In this document: piece by piece, positions 27,425-36,675 of the stretch
How positions within the stretch are numbered: the first letter of the stretch is position 1
Layout: each line of letters begins with the position of its first letter
NCBI GenBank assembly: GCA_040399685.1
Contig: JBBART010000011.1
Coordinates: 77,785-141,784 of the forward strand
Reading direction: 5' to 3'
Source: CAIQQQ01 sp040399685
GTDB lineage: Bacteria > Pseudomonadota > Alphaproteobacteria > Acetobacterales > Acetobacteraceae
DNA: 64,000 bases
Made by a program: the position numbers and the translations under genes
Notes under the pieces: model-generated
Database searches by the model: none
What the model saw: only the letters and a program-made list of their open reading frames with translations
What the model was told of the DNA's origin: nothing

Positions 27425-28248
27425 GTGAGCCACGCCGGATCACGGGACATCACCGGCAATCGGCCCTTGGGGTGGGACAAAGTGGGCAGGCAATCGAGCA
27501 GCCCGCGCGTGTAGGCGTGCTTGGCGCGCACCAGATCGCCGGCGGCCAGTTCTTCCACCACGCGGCCGGCATACATCACCGCCACGCGGTCGCAGAAATG
27601 GCTGACCAGCGGCAGGTCGTGGCTGATCAGGATCAGGCCCATGCCGCGACGCGACACCAGATCCTCCATCAGCCGCAGGATCTCGGCCTGCACCGAGGCG
27701 TCCAGCGCCGAGGTGGGTTCATCGGCGATCAGCAGTTCCGGATCAGGCGCCAGCATCATGGCGATCATCACCCGCTGGCCCATGCCGCCAGAGAGTTCGT
27801 GCGGATAGGAATCAGCCACCCGGCGCGGATCGCGGATCTGGGTTTGGGCCAGCAACTCGATGGCGGCTTCCCGCGCCTCGCGGGCGGTGCCCTTCTTCTG
27901 CTGGCGCCACGCCTCGGCAATCTGGGCGCCGGCGGTCATGATCGGGTTCAGCGAGTATTTCGGGTCCTGCAGGATCAACCCGGCCCGCTTGCCCCGAATG
28001 GCGCGCATGTCGCGTTCGGACGCCTTCAGGATGTCGATGCCATCGAATTCCAGCCGATCCGCCGTCACCACCGCGGCCGGTGGCAGCAATCGGAGCAAGG
28101 CGCGGGCGGTCAGCGACTTGCCGCTGCCGCTTTCGCCCACGATGCCTAGTTTTTCAGCACCCAGGTTCATGGAAACCGAGCGCACCGCCTGACTCATCCC
28201 CTGCGGCGAGGGGAAGGATATCGTCAGGTTTTCGATCCGGACCATCAT
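27421..28248 (-). CDS. Peptide-type ABC importer ATP-binding protein (DppD/OppD-like)
   Basis: The protein has 275 residues. It has Walker A GESGSGKSLTARALL, Q-loop LILQDPKYSLNPIMTAG, signature LSGGMGQRVMIAMMLAPDP and Walker B LLIADEPTSALDASVQ. The C-terminal oligopeptide-transporter extension ends HAYTRGLLDCLPTLSHPKG. The frame is open far upstream, but the ATG at 28248 overlaps the permease stop as ATGA. It is the fourth gene of the operon. Confidence 0.92.
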   Translation of the reverse strand: MMVRIENLTISFPSPQGMSQAVRSVSMNLGAEKLGIVGESGSGKSLTARALLRLLPPAAVVTADRLEFDGIDILKASERDMRAIRGKRAGLILQDPKYSLNPIMTAGAQIAEAWRQQKKGTAREAREAAIELLAQTQIRDPRRVADSYPHELSGGMGQRVMIAMMLAPDPELLIADEPTSALDASVQAEILRLMEDLVSRRGMGLILISHDLPLVSHFCDRVAVMYAGRVVEELAAGDLVRAKHAYTRGLLDCLPTLSHPKGRLPVMSRDPAWLT

Positions 28249-29147
28249 CGTTGCTTGGGGTCCAATACGTCGCGAAGCCCGTCTCCGAGCAGGTTGAAGG
28301 CCAGCGACGCCACAAAAATCGCAATGCCCGGCATCAGCGGCACCCACCATTGATCGAGGAAGAACCGTCGTGCCGTTGCAATCATCGTGCCCCATTCCGG
28401 CGAAGGCGGCTGCGCGCCCATGCCGAGAAAGCCGAGCGAGGCGGCGAACAGGATGATCGAGCTCATATCCAGCGTCACGCGCACGATCAGCGAGCCGAGG
28501 CACAGCGGCATCACGTGCCGCAGCACGATGCGGGCCGAGGACGCACCGGTCAGTCGGGTGGCGGCGATGAAATCGGTGTTGCGGATCGTCAGCGTCTCGG
28601 CGCGGGCGAGGCGGGCGTAAGGCGGCCACGTCGTCAATGCGATGGCGATCACCGCCGAGGTTACGCCCGGGTGGATGGCGGCCACGAACGCCAGCGCCAG
28701 GATGAGGCGCGGAAACGCCAGGAAAACATCCGTCACCCGCATCAGGATGGTGTCGGCGAGGCCGCCGTAATAGCCGGCGATGCAGCCAATCGCGAGGCCG
28801 ATCGGCGCCACCATCAGCACCACCGAGATCACCATGCCCAGCGTGACGCGGGCGCCGAACAACAGGCGGGAATACACGTCCCGCCCCAGTTCGTCGGTGC
28901 CGAGCCAGTGGGCGGCCGAGGGTTTGCCCAGCCGGTTGGTCAGTTCCTGCGTGGACGGATCAAAGGTGGCCAGCAGCGGCGCGAAAATCGCCGCCATCAC
29001 CAGCACCACCACGATGATGAGGCCCGCCATGGCGATCTTGTTGGATTTGAAATCCTGCCACAGTCGGAATCGCCGGCCCCAGGCAGCTTGCGAACGCGAG
29101 GATGGCGCATCCGACAACAGCCAGGCGCGATTGAGAACACCGCTCAT
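28245..29147 (-). CDS. Peptide-type ABC importer permease (DppC-like)
   Basis: The protein has 300 residues. It starts with a cytoplasmic N-tail and a first helix at about residues 40-60 (AMAGLIIVVVLVMAAIFAPLLA). It then has the DppC signature HWLGTDELGRDVYSRLLFGARVTLG and five further helices with the conserved EAA loop (AATRLTGASSARIVLRHVMP). It forms half of the membrane channel. It overlaps both neighbours by 4 bp. Confidence 0.92.
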   Translation of the reverse strand: MSGVLNRAWLLSDAPSSRSQAAWGRRFRLWQDFKSNKIAMAGLIIVVVLVMAAIFAPLLATFDPSTQELTNRLGKPSAAHWLGTDELGRDVYSRLLFGARVTLGMVISVVLMVAPIGLAIGCIAGYYGGLADTILMRVTDVFLAFPRLILALAFVAAIHPGVTSAVIAIALTTWPPYARLARAETLTIRNTDFIAATRLTGASSARIVLRHVMPLCLGSLIVRVTLDMSSIILFAASLGFLGMGAQPPSPEWGTMIATARRFFLDQWWVPLMPGIAIFVASLAFNLLGDGLRDVLDPKQR

Positions 29148-30157
29148 CGAACGCGCGGGTCCAGCAGGCGATAGGCGCTGTCAGCCAGCAGATTCAGCAC
29201 CATATAAATTAGTCCCACCACAAGGGTGGCTCCCAGAACGGCGTTCATGTCGGCATTGAGCAACGAGACGGTCAGGTATTGGCCAAGGCCCGGCCAGGAG
29301 AACACCGTCTCGGTCACCACCGCCCCTTCCAAAAGCCCGGCATAGGTCAGCGCCAGAACCGTCACCAGACGCACGGCGATGTTGCCGAACGCGTGCTTCC
29401 AGATCACCCGTGCGGCCGACAAACCCTTGGCGCGTGCGGTGATGACGTATTCGCCCGCCAACGCATCGAGCATGAAGGCCCGCGTCATGCGCGCCACATA
29501 GGCCATCGAGAAATACGCCAGCACGCCGGCCGGCTGTACCAGATGCGCCCAGGCGTCGTAGAAACTGTCCCAGTCCATGGCGATGGCGGCATCGATGGTC
29601 AGGAATCCGGTCACCACCGGCACCATCCCCTCCAGCCCCACATCCGACCGCCCGGTGCCGGGCGCCCAGCCGAGCGTGGCGTAGAACACCAGCAGCGAAA
29701 TCAGCGCCAGCAGGAAGATAGGAATGGAATGCCCGGCCAGGCAGAACACCCTTATCGCCTGGTCCAGCCGCGAGCCCTGCTTGACCGCCGCCAGCACGCC
29801 CAGCGGCACGCCGATGAGCGTGGCAATCACGATCGCCACCGTTGCCAGTTCGATCGTGGCCGGAAAATACCGCGCGATGTCCTCGGTGACGAGGTTGGAC
29901 GTCATCACCGACCGGCCGAGATCGCCGTGCAGCAGATGCACCACATACAGGGTGAACTGGACCACCAGCGAGCGGTCCAGCCCCATTTCCTGCCGCACCC
30001 GTGCAATCACGTCCTCCGGTGCGTGATCGCCCACGATGGCGATCACCGGATCGATCGGCATGACCCGGCCGATGAAGAACGTGACGAGCACGAGCCCGAA
30101 CAACGTGATCAGCAGGCTGGAGGCAGTGCCCCCAAACCTGCCGGCAAGTTTCTTCAT
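29144..30157 (-). CDS. Peptide-type ABC importer permease (DppB-like)
   Basis: The protein has 337 residues and six helices. The first covers about residues 13-30 (SLLITLFGLVLVTFFIGRVMP). The C-terminal permease region has RMTRAFMLDALAGEYVITARAKGLSAARVIWKHAFGN, the conserved EAA loop, and VTETVFSWPGLGQY, which is diagnostic for DppB/OppB. The frame is open upstream inside the binding-protein gene, but the ATG at 30157 overlaps that stop as ATGA. Confidence 0.92.
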   Translation of the reverse strand: MKKLAGRFGGTASSLLITLFGLVLVTFFIGRVMPIDPVIAIVGDHAPEDVIARVRQEMGLDRSLVVQFTLYVVHLLHGDLGRSVMTSNLVTEDIARYFPATIELATVAIVIATLIGVPLGVLAAVKQGSRLDQAIRVFCLAGHSIPIFLLALISLLVFYATLGWAPGTGRSDVGLEGMVPVVTGFLTIDAAIAMDWDSFYDAWAHLVQPAGVLAYFSMAYVARMTRAFMLDALAGEYVITARAKGLSAARVIWKHAFGNIAVRLVTVLALTYAGLLEGAVVTETVFSWPGLGQYLTVSLLNADMNAVLGATLVVGLIYMVLNLLADSAYRLLDPRVR

Positions 30158-31758
30158 GCCTTCTTGATATCCGCGAATTTGGTGAAGTCCGGCAGCTGCC
30201 CGATCACGAAGCCGCTGACGCCCTTGCCCATGGCTGCCGAGGAAATCTGTTGCAGCATCATGGCGAACGGCGCCCGTGCGGCGAACTTCACCTGCATGTC
30301 CTTGTACATCTGGATACGCTTGGCGCCGTCCAGCTCCTTGGTGGCGGCCAGCGACATGTCGTTCAGTTCCTTGTCCACGTAGTGGCTGCGCCACGCGAGG
30401 ATCTTGAGCTTGCTGTCGTTGCTGTCATCGGGGTTTTCGCAGAACGCCTGGCTGTTGGAGTTCGGATCGAAATAATCTGTGCCCCAGACCAGCATCGCCA
30501 ACTGGTGCGTGCGGGCGCGGGTCTTGGTGATGACCTGCTTGCGTTCACCCGGGACGAGGTTGAGCTTGATGCCGATGGCGGCCAGATCGGCCTGAACCGC
30601 CTGGGCGATGTCGCCGTTCGGCGGTGCGGTGATGAAGTCCATGCTCATCTCGAAGCCGTTCGGATAGCCGGCCTCGGCCAGTAGCGCCTTGGCCTTTGCC
30701 ACGTCTTTCTTGAACGGCTTGTCCATCATCGCACCCGGCAGGCCGGGCGGCAGGAAGCCCTGGGCCACAACCCACTGGTTCGGCGTGATGTTCTTGGCGA
30801 TGGCCTCATAGTCGATGGCCCATTTGATGGCCTGGCGCACCTGCGGCTTGGCCAGCTCAGGCACATTCTGGTTCATCGCGATATACATCGACGAACCCTG
30901 ACCCGAAACGGTGACGGTGTAGCCCTTCTCGCCCTTCACCTTGGTGATCATGTCCGGCGTCAGGTCGCGCGCGATATCGGCGTCGCCCTTTTGCAGCATC
31001 AGCAACTGCGCCGACGGGTCCACCACGTGGCGCAGCGAAATGCGGCGCGCGCCGGTCTTGATGCCGGAATTGGGGTTCACGTCGATGGTGATGTGGTCGC
31101 TCGCCACCCATTCGGTCAGCTGATAGGCGCCCGAGCCAGCGGAATGGCCCTTCAGCCAGGCATTGCCGAGATCGTCGCCCACGGCCTTGGCCAGGACGGT
31201 GGCTTTTTCCACAATCGAGCCGACGGCGGCGGACAGGCAGAACAGCACGAAGCTGGGGGCGGCCGCAGTTGGCAGCGTCATCACCAGGGTGGTGGCGTCC
31301 TTGGCCACGATCAACGAATCGACGTTGTCCTTGGTGTAGCCGAACTGGGTGATGATGAAGGCCGGGGTCTTGTTGAGCTTTACCACGCGCTGCATCGAGA
31401 ACGCGGCGTCTTCGGCGGTGAGGGTCTTGCCGGACGGGAATTTCGAATCGGTCTTGAGCGTGAAGGTGAACACCTTGCCATCGGCGCTGATGGTCCAGGA
31501 TTTCGCGAGGTCACCGACCACCTTGCTGTTGTCGGCATGGTCTGGCGAGACGAGGCGGCGATAGACGCTGCCGTTTACCTCGTTGTTGGTGAATTCATAG
31601 GCTTCGGCCGGGTCGAAGCTGACCACGTCGTCGATCTGCTTGGCCATGACGATCACGCCGGCGGGCGTGGCGGCCTGTGCCGAAGAGGCGCCCAGGGCCA
31701 GGGACAAGGCGAGCGGGCTGGCGGCGGTGGCGGACAGAAGGCTGCGGCGTGTCAGCAT
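30154..31758 (-). CDS. ABC transporter substrate-binding protein, family 5 (peptide/nickel type)
   Basis: The protein has 534 residues. The N-terminus LTRRSLLSATAASPLALSLALGASSAQAA has a twin-arginine pair before the hydrophobic core, so Tat or Sec export is possible. The family 5 layout is clear: VSFDPAEAYEFTNNEVNGSVYRRLV, KSWTISADGKVFTFTLKTDSKFPSGKTLTAEDAAFS, and late QAIKWAIDYEAIAKNI. It binds the solute in the periplasm for the two permeases and two ATPases. It is the first gene of the operon that ends with the CocE-type hydrolase, which suggests a peptide-like or ester substrate. Confidence 0.92.
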   Translation of the reverse strand: MLTRRSLLSATAASPLALSLALGASSAQAATPAGVIVMAKQIDDVVSFDPAEAYEFTNNEVNGSVYRRLVSPDHADNSKVVGDLAKSWTISADGKVFTFTLKTDSKFPSGKTLTAEDAAFSMQRVVKLNKTPAFIITQFGYTKDNVDSLIVAKDATTLVMTLPTAAAPSFVLFCLSAAVGSIVEKATVLAKAVGDDLGNAWLKGHSAGSGAYQLTEWVASDHITIDVNPNSGIKTGARRISLRHVVDPSAQLLMLQKGDADIARDLTPDMITKVKGEKGYTVTVSGQGSSMYIAMNQNVPELAKPQVRQAIKWAIDYEAIAKNITPNQWVVAQGFLPPGLPGAMMDKPFKKDVAKAKALLAEAGYPNGFEMSMDFITAPPNGDIAQAVQADLAAIGIKLNLVPGERKQVITKTRARTHQLAMLVWGTDYFDPNSNSQAFCENPDDSNDSKLKILAWRSHYVDKELNDMSLAATKELDGAKRIQMYKDMQVKFAARAPFAMMLQQISSAAMGKGVSGFVIGQLPDFTKFADIKKA

Positions 31759-31887
31759 AACAATGCTCCCATGTGCGATTGCGGGAGCTTAGTCCTGTGC
31801 ACGGCGCGTCGGGAAGGTGGGGGATGACGATTATGTGTCCACGGGTGCGCAGACGGATGTGACCGCCTGCGCCCGCATGTCGGATTG

Positions 31888-32967
31888 CTATTTTGAGAAC
31901 GTGATAACCCGGAACGAGTTGGCGATCACGGTGTTGGCGGAATAGGGCGAGGTGGCGGTGTTGATTTTCTTGCTCGTATCGGCTGAACCCTCGGCCACCA
32001 TGGAGTAGAGTTTCTGGTTCTCGTGATCCATCGCGATCACCTTGACATTGTTGTATGTGCTAAGCGTCTCGACGATCTTGAAGCTGTCCGGCGTGGTCAT
32101 CTCGGCCACCGTGAGGTTGGCGTGCACCCCGTTGGTGCTGAAAATCCGCTTGGTGGGCGCGTCATAGGCCAGCCCGTCCGAGCCGTCGCCGATCTCGGCA
32201 GACCAGACCGTGGCGCCGGTGTCGGTGTTCAGAACCACCAGCGCCGCCTTGACGGTGCCGAGCGCACGGCAGCTGACGAACAGGCGATGGGCCTTGGCAT
32301 CGACTTCCATCATCGTGGGCTTGGCGCAGGCGGGCGAACTCCAGGTGTCGGTGACTTTGAGGTTCTGCGCGTCGAGCACGAAGATTTTGCCTTCGGTCTG
32401 GCCCGCCAGATAGAATTTGCCGGCGCCGTCCGCGGTGGCGCCCTCGGCCTTTTTGGTCGGCACCATGATGGTGCCCACGGATTTCAGCGTGGTTGCGTCT
32501 ACCACCATCACCGGGGTGCCGTCCTTGCCAGGCTCGGTGTTGAACAGGATGCGTTTGCTGGCCGGGTCGTAATGGCTGGTGTCCAGGCCTTCGGCGATCT
32601 TGACGGCCTCGCCCATCGCCAGCGTGGACAGCTTGAACGGAATATAGGTGCCGTCCTCGTTGTTGATGATGCCGAGATCCATCTCCTGGATCAGCAGGGC
32701 GCCGTTCGCGCTGTGCTCGGGCGTGCCTTTCATCGTCTTGACCAGCTTGTGCGCCACCGGATCGAACACCTGCAGGCCTTCCTTGCGGTGGCCGAGGAAC
32801 AGATGCTTGTTCGTGGAATCGTAGGTGATGTAGTCATAGCCGGCGGTCTTGCCCGGGATGAAAGTTACGTTCTCAGTGTGCCACCCGTCGAACGCCAGGG
32901 CGGGGAACGCAAGGGCGGACGATGCCGCCATGATCGTGGCCGCCAACAGCGCGTGTTTCCTGGACAT
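31888..32967 (-). CDS. Secreted YncE-like beta-propeller protein
   Basis: The protein has 359 residues. A signal peptide covers about residues 1-25 (MAASSALAFPALA). The mature part has repeated blades of about 45 residues, with phrases such as DYITYDSTNKHLFLGHRKEGLQVFD, VMVVDATTLKSVGTIMVP, KIFVLDAQNLKV and ALVVLNTDTGATVWS. This is the pattern of the YncE/40-residue beta-propeller family. It lies 44 bp downstream of the NitT/TauT-type ATPase gene and may be co-transcribed with it. The role is unknown; a periplasmic binding or scaffolding protein is likely. Confidence 0.82.
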   Translation of the reverse strand: MSRKHALLAATIMAASSALAFPALAFDGWHTENVTFIPGKTAGYDYITYDSTNKHLFLGHRKEGLQVFDPVAHKLVKTMKGTPEHSANGALLIQEMDLGIINNEDGTYIPFKLSTLAMGEAVKIAEGLDTSHYDPASKRILFNTEPGKDGTPVMVVDATTLKSVGTIMVPTKKAEGATADGAGKFYLAGQTEGKIFVLDAQNLKVTDTWSSPACAKPTMMEVDAKAHRLFVSCRALGTVKAALVVLNTDTGATVWSAEIGDGSDGLAYDAPTKRIFSTNGVHANLTVAEMTTPDSFKIVETLSTYNNVKVIAMDHENQKLYSMVAEGSADTSKKINTATSPYSANTVIANSFRVITFSK

Positions 32968-33011
32968 CGGAGTTTCCCCGTTATGATTGGTCGCGCGAGG
33001 AGTGTATCCGG

Positions 33012-34334
33012 TCAGGCCTCCGTGTCGATATCCTCAAGGCTGAACTGCGCGGCTTCTTCGTCGTAGCTGAACAATTCCGCATAACGCCCATAGGCGATGG
33101 CGGTGCGCAGCGTGTCCTCGGCGTAGTCGGGGGACATATGGTCCTCCAGCTCATCGCGGAACCGTACGGCGGAGGCGCGGTGGTTCCACCGCTCATCCAG
33201 CGTGCGGCGTATGGCGGCCACCAGCGGCACATGGGCGCGCAGGGCGCTGGCGAACAGCGTTTTACGGTCATCGGTGTCCGACAATGCGAATTGCTTGCCG
33301 GCATCGGTCAGAACAATGTCGCCGTCCGCAAGGTCGGCCAGATGCAGCAGTTGCAGGGCCTCGCCCATCGGCAGCAATTCGTCGGCTTCCAGCTGCAAGG
33401 CGCCGGCCAGGGCCGGAAGGTCGGCGCGGCCGTCATAGGGTTGGCCGGCGAGGGTTTCGAGCAGGCCGGCCAGAAGGTTGGTGGAAACCGGGGCCAATGG
33501 CGTGGCAAACCCGGCTTCAGCGGCAGGGGTTGGCACCGCCACCTGCGCCTTTATCGGGCGGCGCGTCATCAGGGCGTAGATATCGTCCACCATCTGGCGG
33601 AACGCCGGGTCCAGACGGTTGCGCGGGTGCGGGAACGGCACCAGCAACTCGCTCGCAACGCGGCCGGGGTTGGAGGAGAACACCAGGATGCGGTCGCACA
33701 TCAGCACCGCTTCCTCGATGTTGTGCGTGACCATCAGCACCGACTTGATGGGCAACTTGCCTTCCATCCACAGATCGATGAGGTCGGTGCGCAACGTCTC
33801 GGCGGTCAGCACGTCCAGCGCGCTGAACGGCTCATCCATCAGCAACAGGTCGGGGTGCACCACCAACGCCCGCGCCAGGCCCACGCGTTGGCGCATGCCG
33901 CCGGACAATTCCTTGGGATACGCGCTCTCATAGCCGCCCAGGCCGATGAGATCGATCGCCGTCTCGGCGCGGGATTCGCGCTCGGCGCGCGGAATGCCCT
34001 GGGCTTCGAGGCCGAGTTCCACATTTTCCTGCACCGTCAGCCACGGAAACAGGGCGAAGCTCTGGAACACCATCGCCACGCCGTCCGCCGGGCCGTGCAG
34101 ATCCTTGCCGCGCCATTTCACCTGGCCGGCGGTGGGCTGCAACAGGCCCGAGACGATGCGCAGCAGGGTGGATTTGCCCGAGCCGGAGCGGCCCAGCAGG
34201 GCCACGATCTCGCCGCTGGCCAGCGTCAGGTTGACGTCGTCCAGCACCAGAAGGTCCGATGCGCTGTCCTTGTGATAGGATTGCCGGCACCCGGTGATCT
34301 CGACGAGGGGCGTCTTGGCGATGGAACCGTCCAT
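33012..34334 (-). CDS. NitT/TauT-type ABC ATPase with C-terminal AAA-associated domain
   Basis: The protein has 440 residues. The N-terminal ~265 residues form a nitrate/sulfonate-type ATPase: Walker A GRSGSGKSTLL, Q-loop MVFQSFALFPWLTVQENV, signature LSGGMRQRVGLARALVVHP and Walker B LLLMDEPFSALDVLTAE. The remaining ~170 residues match the AAA-associated C-terminal domain found on a subset of these ATPases (LLETLAGQPYDGRADLPALA, ELLPMGEALQLLHLADLADGDIVLTDAGK). That domain may regulate transport. It is 21 bp downstream of the permease gene. Confidence 0.9.
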   Translation of the reverse strand: MDGSIAKTPLVEITGCRQSYHKDSASDLLVLDDVNLTLASGEIVALLGRSGSGKSTLLRIVSGLLQPTAGQVKWRGKDLHGPADGVAMVFQSFALFPWLTVQENVELGLEAQGIPRAERESRAETAIDLIGLGGYESAYPKELSGGMRQRVGLARALVVHPDLLLMDEPFSALDVLTAETLRTDLIDLWMEGKLPIKSVLMVTHNIEEAVLMCDRILVFSSNPGRVASELLVPFPHPRNRLDPAFRQMVDDIYALMTRRPIKAQVAVPTPAAEAGFATPLAPVSTNLLAGLLETLAGQPYDGRADLPALAGALQLEADELLPMGEALQLLHLADLADGDIVLTDAGKQFALSDTDDRKTLFASALRAHVPLVAAIRRTLDERWNHRASAVRFRDELEDHMSPDYAEDTLRTAIAYGRYAELFSYDEEAAQFSLEDIDTEA

Positions 34335-34355
34335 GAATGCGGACCTTTGCTAGAA

Positions 34356-36083
34356 CTAAAGCGTGAGGCGGCGGGTGGCGAAGGCATACATCGGCCGCCA
34401 GACCACCCGGTTGAAAGCCAGCACGAAAATCGACATCACCGCCACGCCCAGCACGACATGGGCGAAATTCCCCTGGTCGGTGGCACGCGCGATGTAGGCG
34501 CCCAGGCCGTGCGCTTCCAGCTTGGTGTCGCCCCAACTGGCGACCTCAGCCACGATGGCGGCATTCCAGGAGCCGCCGGACGCGGTGATCGCACCCGTGA
34601 CGTAATAGGGGAAAATGCCTGGCAGAATGATGCGCCGCCACCACAGCCAGCCGCCGACATGGAAATTCTTCGCGGCCTCCTGAAGGTCAGACGGGAAGGC
34701 GGACGCACCGGCAACGATGTTGAACAAAATATACCACTGCGTGCCCAGGATCATCAGCGGCGTGAGCCATATGTCGGAATTGCCGTGGAAGCGCACGATC
34801 AGGATCACGAACACCGGGAAAAACAGATTGGCTGGGAAGGCGGCGGCGAACTGCACCACCACCTGCACGCGCTGCGCCCAGGCCGGACGCAGCCCGATAT
34901 AGACGCCGATCGGCACCCATAGCAGGCTGGCCAAGGCGATCAGCACGATCACCCGCACCATGGTGATCAGGCCCAGGCCAAATGTTTCCAACAGGTCGCT
35001 GAAGCCCACATCATGCGCGATGACATATGAGGCAATGGCATAGACGGCGCCTGCGGCCACGATGCCGGCTGCCACGAGGAACAGGGCGTCTCCGGTGCGC
35101 GGATTGGTTGGCGCGCGGGCGGCCTTGCGGGCGCCGGGCCATTCCATCCGCAGCCGGCCGACGGCCGCGAAGGCCTCGGACACAACATCGCCCGCCAGGC
35201 TCAGAACCCGTGTGCGGCGCAGCAGCTTCAGCACCCAGGGGTCTTCGGGGGCGATGGTGGCCACCAGTTCCACGCGGAATTTGGCCGACCATGCCACCAG
35301 CGGACGAAACAGAAGCTGGTCGTAGCACAGGATGACCCCGAACATTGCCAGGATGGCCCACCAGATGGCGCCCATGTCGCGCTGGTCCAGCGCTGTGGCC
35401 ACGTAGCTGCCGATGCCGGGCAGTTTCCAACTTTGGTCGCCGATGGTGATGGCCTCGGATGCCACCACGAAGAACCAGCCGCCGGACATGGAAAGCATCA
35501 TGTTCCACACCAGCCCTGGCATGGCGAACGGCACTTCCAGCTTCCAGAAGCGTTGCCAGCCGGACAGCCGATAGGCGCGCGTGGCCTCCACCAGATCGTT
35601 CGGCAGGGTGGTGAGGGACTGGTACATCGAGAACGCCATGTTCCAGGCCTGGCTGGTGAACACCGCGAAGATCGCCGCCAGTTCAAGGCCCGCGACGCGC
35701 CCTGGGAACAGGCTCATGAAGAACGCTGTGGTGAAGGTCAGGAAGCCCAAAATCGGCACGGATTGCAGGATGTCCAGGATCGGCACCAGCACCAGCCCGG
35801 CGCGGCGGCTTTTGGCGGCCAGCGGGGCGAAGGTGAAGGTGAACAGCAACGAGGCCGCCAGGGCCGCGAACATGCGCATGGTGGTGCGCAGGGCGTAGGC
35901 GGGGAGATTGGCCGGGTCCAGTGTCACCACCGTCGCGTTCGGGGCATCGATCGGCTTGAACGTGTCCGGTGTCACCTGCACCAGCGCCAGGATGCCGGCG
36001 AACACGCACGCCATCGCCACGACATCCCATGCGTTGGGCAGTCGGCGTCCGGCAGTCAGTGAGGCTGGCAGCGATGTCGGCAT
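34356..36083 (-). CDS. NitT/TauT-type ABC permease, tandem two-domain protein
   Basis: The protein has 575 residues. It holds two permease domains in one chain, each with about six helices. The EAA-type loops are VEATRAYRLSGWQRFWKLEVPFAMPGL at ~residues 168-194 and LQEAAKNFHVGGWLWWRRIILPGIFPY at ~residues 467-493. Normally two separate or identical permease chains pair. Here the fused form would make the whole channel and work with the ATPase encoded next. No substrate-binding protein gene of the NitT/TauT kind is adjacent. Divergent or upstream DNA before dut shows no gene for 127 bp. Confidence 0.9.
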   Translation of the reverse strand: MPTSLPASLTAGRRLPNAWDVVAMACVFAGILALVQVTPDTFKPIDAPNATVVTLDPANLPAYALRTTMRMFAALAASLLFTFTFAPLAAKSRRAGLVLVPILDILQSVPILGFLTFTTAFFMSLFPGRVAGLELAAIFAVFTSQAWNMAFSMYQSLTTLPNDLVEATRAYRLSGWQRFWKLEVPFAMPGLVWNMMLSMSGGWFFVVASEAITIGDQSWKLPGIGSYVATALDQRDMGAIWWAILAMFGVILCYDQLLFRPLVAWSAKFRVELVATIAPEDPWVLKLLRRTRVLSLAGDVVSEAFAAVGRLRMEWPGARKAARAPTNPRTGDALFLVAAGIVAAGAVYAIASYVIAHDVGFSDLLETFGLGLITMVRVIVLIALASLLWVPIGVYIGLRPAWAQRVQVVVQFAAAFPANLFFPVFVILIVRFHGNSDIWLTPLMILGTQWYILFNIVAGASAFPSDLQEAAKNFHVGGWLWWRRIILPGIFPYYVTGAITASGGSWNAAIVAEVASWGDTKLEAHGLGAYIARATDQGNFAHVVLGVAVMSIFVLAFNRVVWRPMYAFATRRLTL

Positions 36084-36210
36084 CGGGAGTGTCCGGATAT
36101 AACGCGCGCCATACCTGGCGCCGTGAGGATGAAGTGCTGCTAGCGCAGTCCCTATAGCGTGTCACGTCCGGCAGGCGTGGCAGTTTCGTGAATGTTGGAA
36201 ACGGAAGGCC

Positions 36211-36675
36211 TTAGGTTCGCGGCGTGCCGGATAGCCCGGTGCTGCCAAAGCCGTCAGTGCCGCGTGCCGTCTCGTCCAGCGTCTCAGCCTCGCTCCATAC
36301 TGCTCGCAGCACCGGCGCCAGCACCGCCTGGGCGATGCGCATGCCGCGCGACACCACGAACGGCGCGGCGCCGGTGTTGAGCATGATGATGCCGATCTCG
36401 CCACGATAATCCTCGTCGATCGTGCCGGGGCTGTTGGCCAGCATGATCCCCTGTTTCAGCGCGAGGCCAGAGCGTGGGCGAATTTGCAATTCGTGGCCGG
36501 GCGGCAGCGCCACGGCGAGGCCGGTGGGCACCAGTGCCCGCGCGCCCGGTGCAATTGTGATGTCGGTCGTCACCGCCGCCAACAGGTCCATTCCGGCGGC
36601 GCCTTGCGTGGCGTAGGAGGGAAGATCCAGCCCGGTGGCGTGCGCCAGGCGCTGGATGTGGATGGCGACACTCAT
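36211..36675 (-). CDS. dut: dUTP diphosphatase
   Basis: The protein has 154 residues. All five trimeric dUTPase motifs are visible: AAGMDL, RPRSGLALKQGI, NSPGTIDEDYRGEI with the catalytic Asp, RGMRIAQAVL, and the C-terminal RGTDGFGSTG that closes over the substrate. It hydrolyses dUTP to dUMP and pyrophosphate. The frame is open upstream inside coaBC, but the ATG at 36675 overlaps that stop as ATGA and gives the family length. The coaBC-dut pairing is common in bacteria. Confidence 0.95.
   Translation of the reverse strand: MSVAIHIQRLAHATGLDLPSYATQGAAGMDLLAAVTTDITIAPGARALVPTGLAVALPPGHELQIRPRSGLALKQGIMLANSPGTIDEDYRGEIGIIMLNTGAAPFVVSRGMRIAQAVLAPVLRAVWSEAETLDETARGTDGFGSTGLSGTPRT

Noticed and set aside
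33138..34922. 594-codon plus-strand frame
   Set aside because: Shadow of the NitT/TauT ATPase and permease genes; His/Arg/Gln-rich composition typical of antisense frames.
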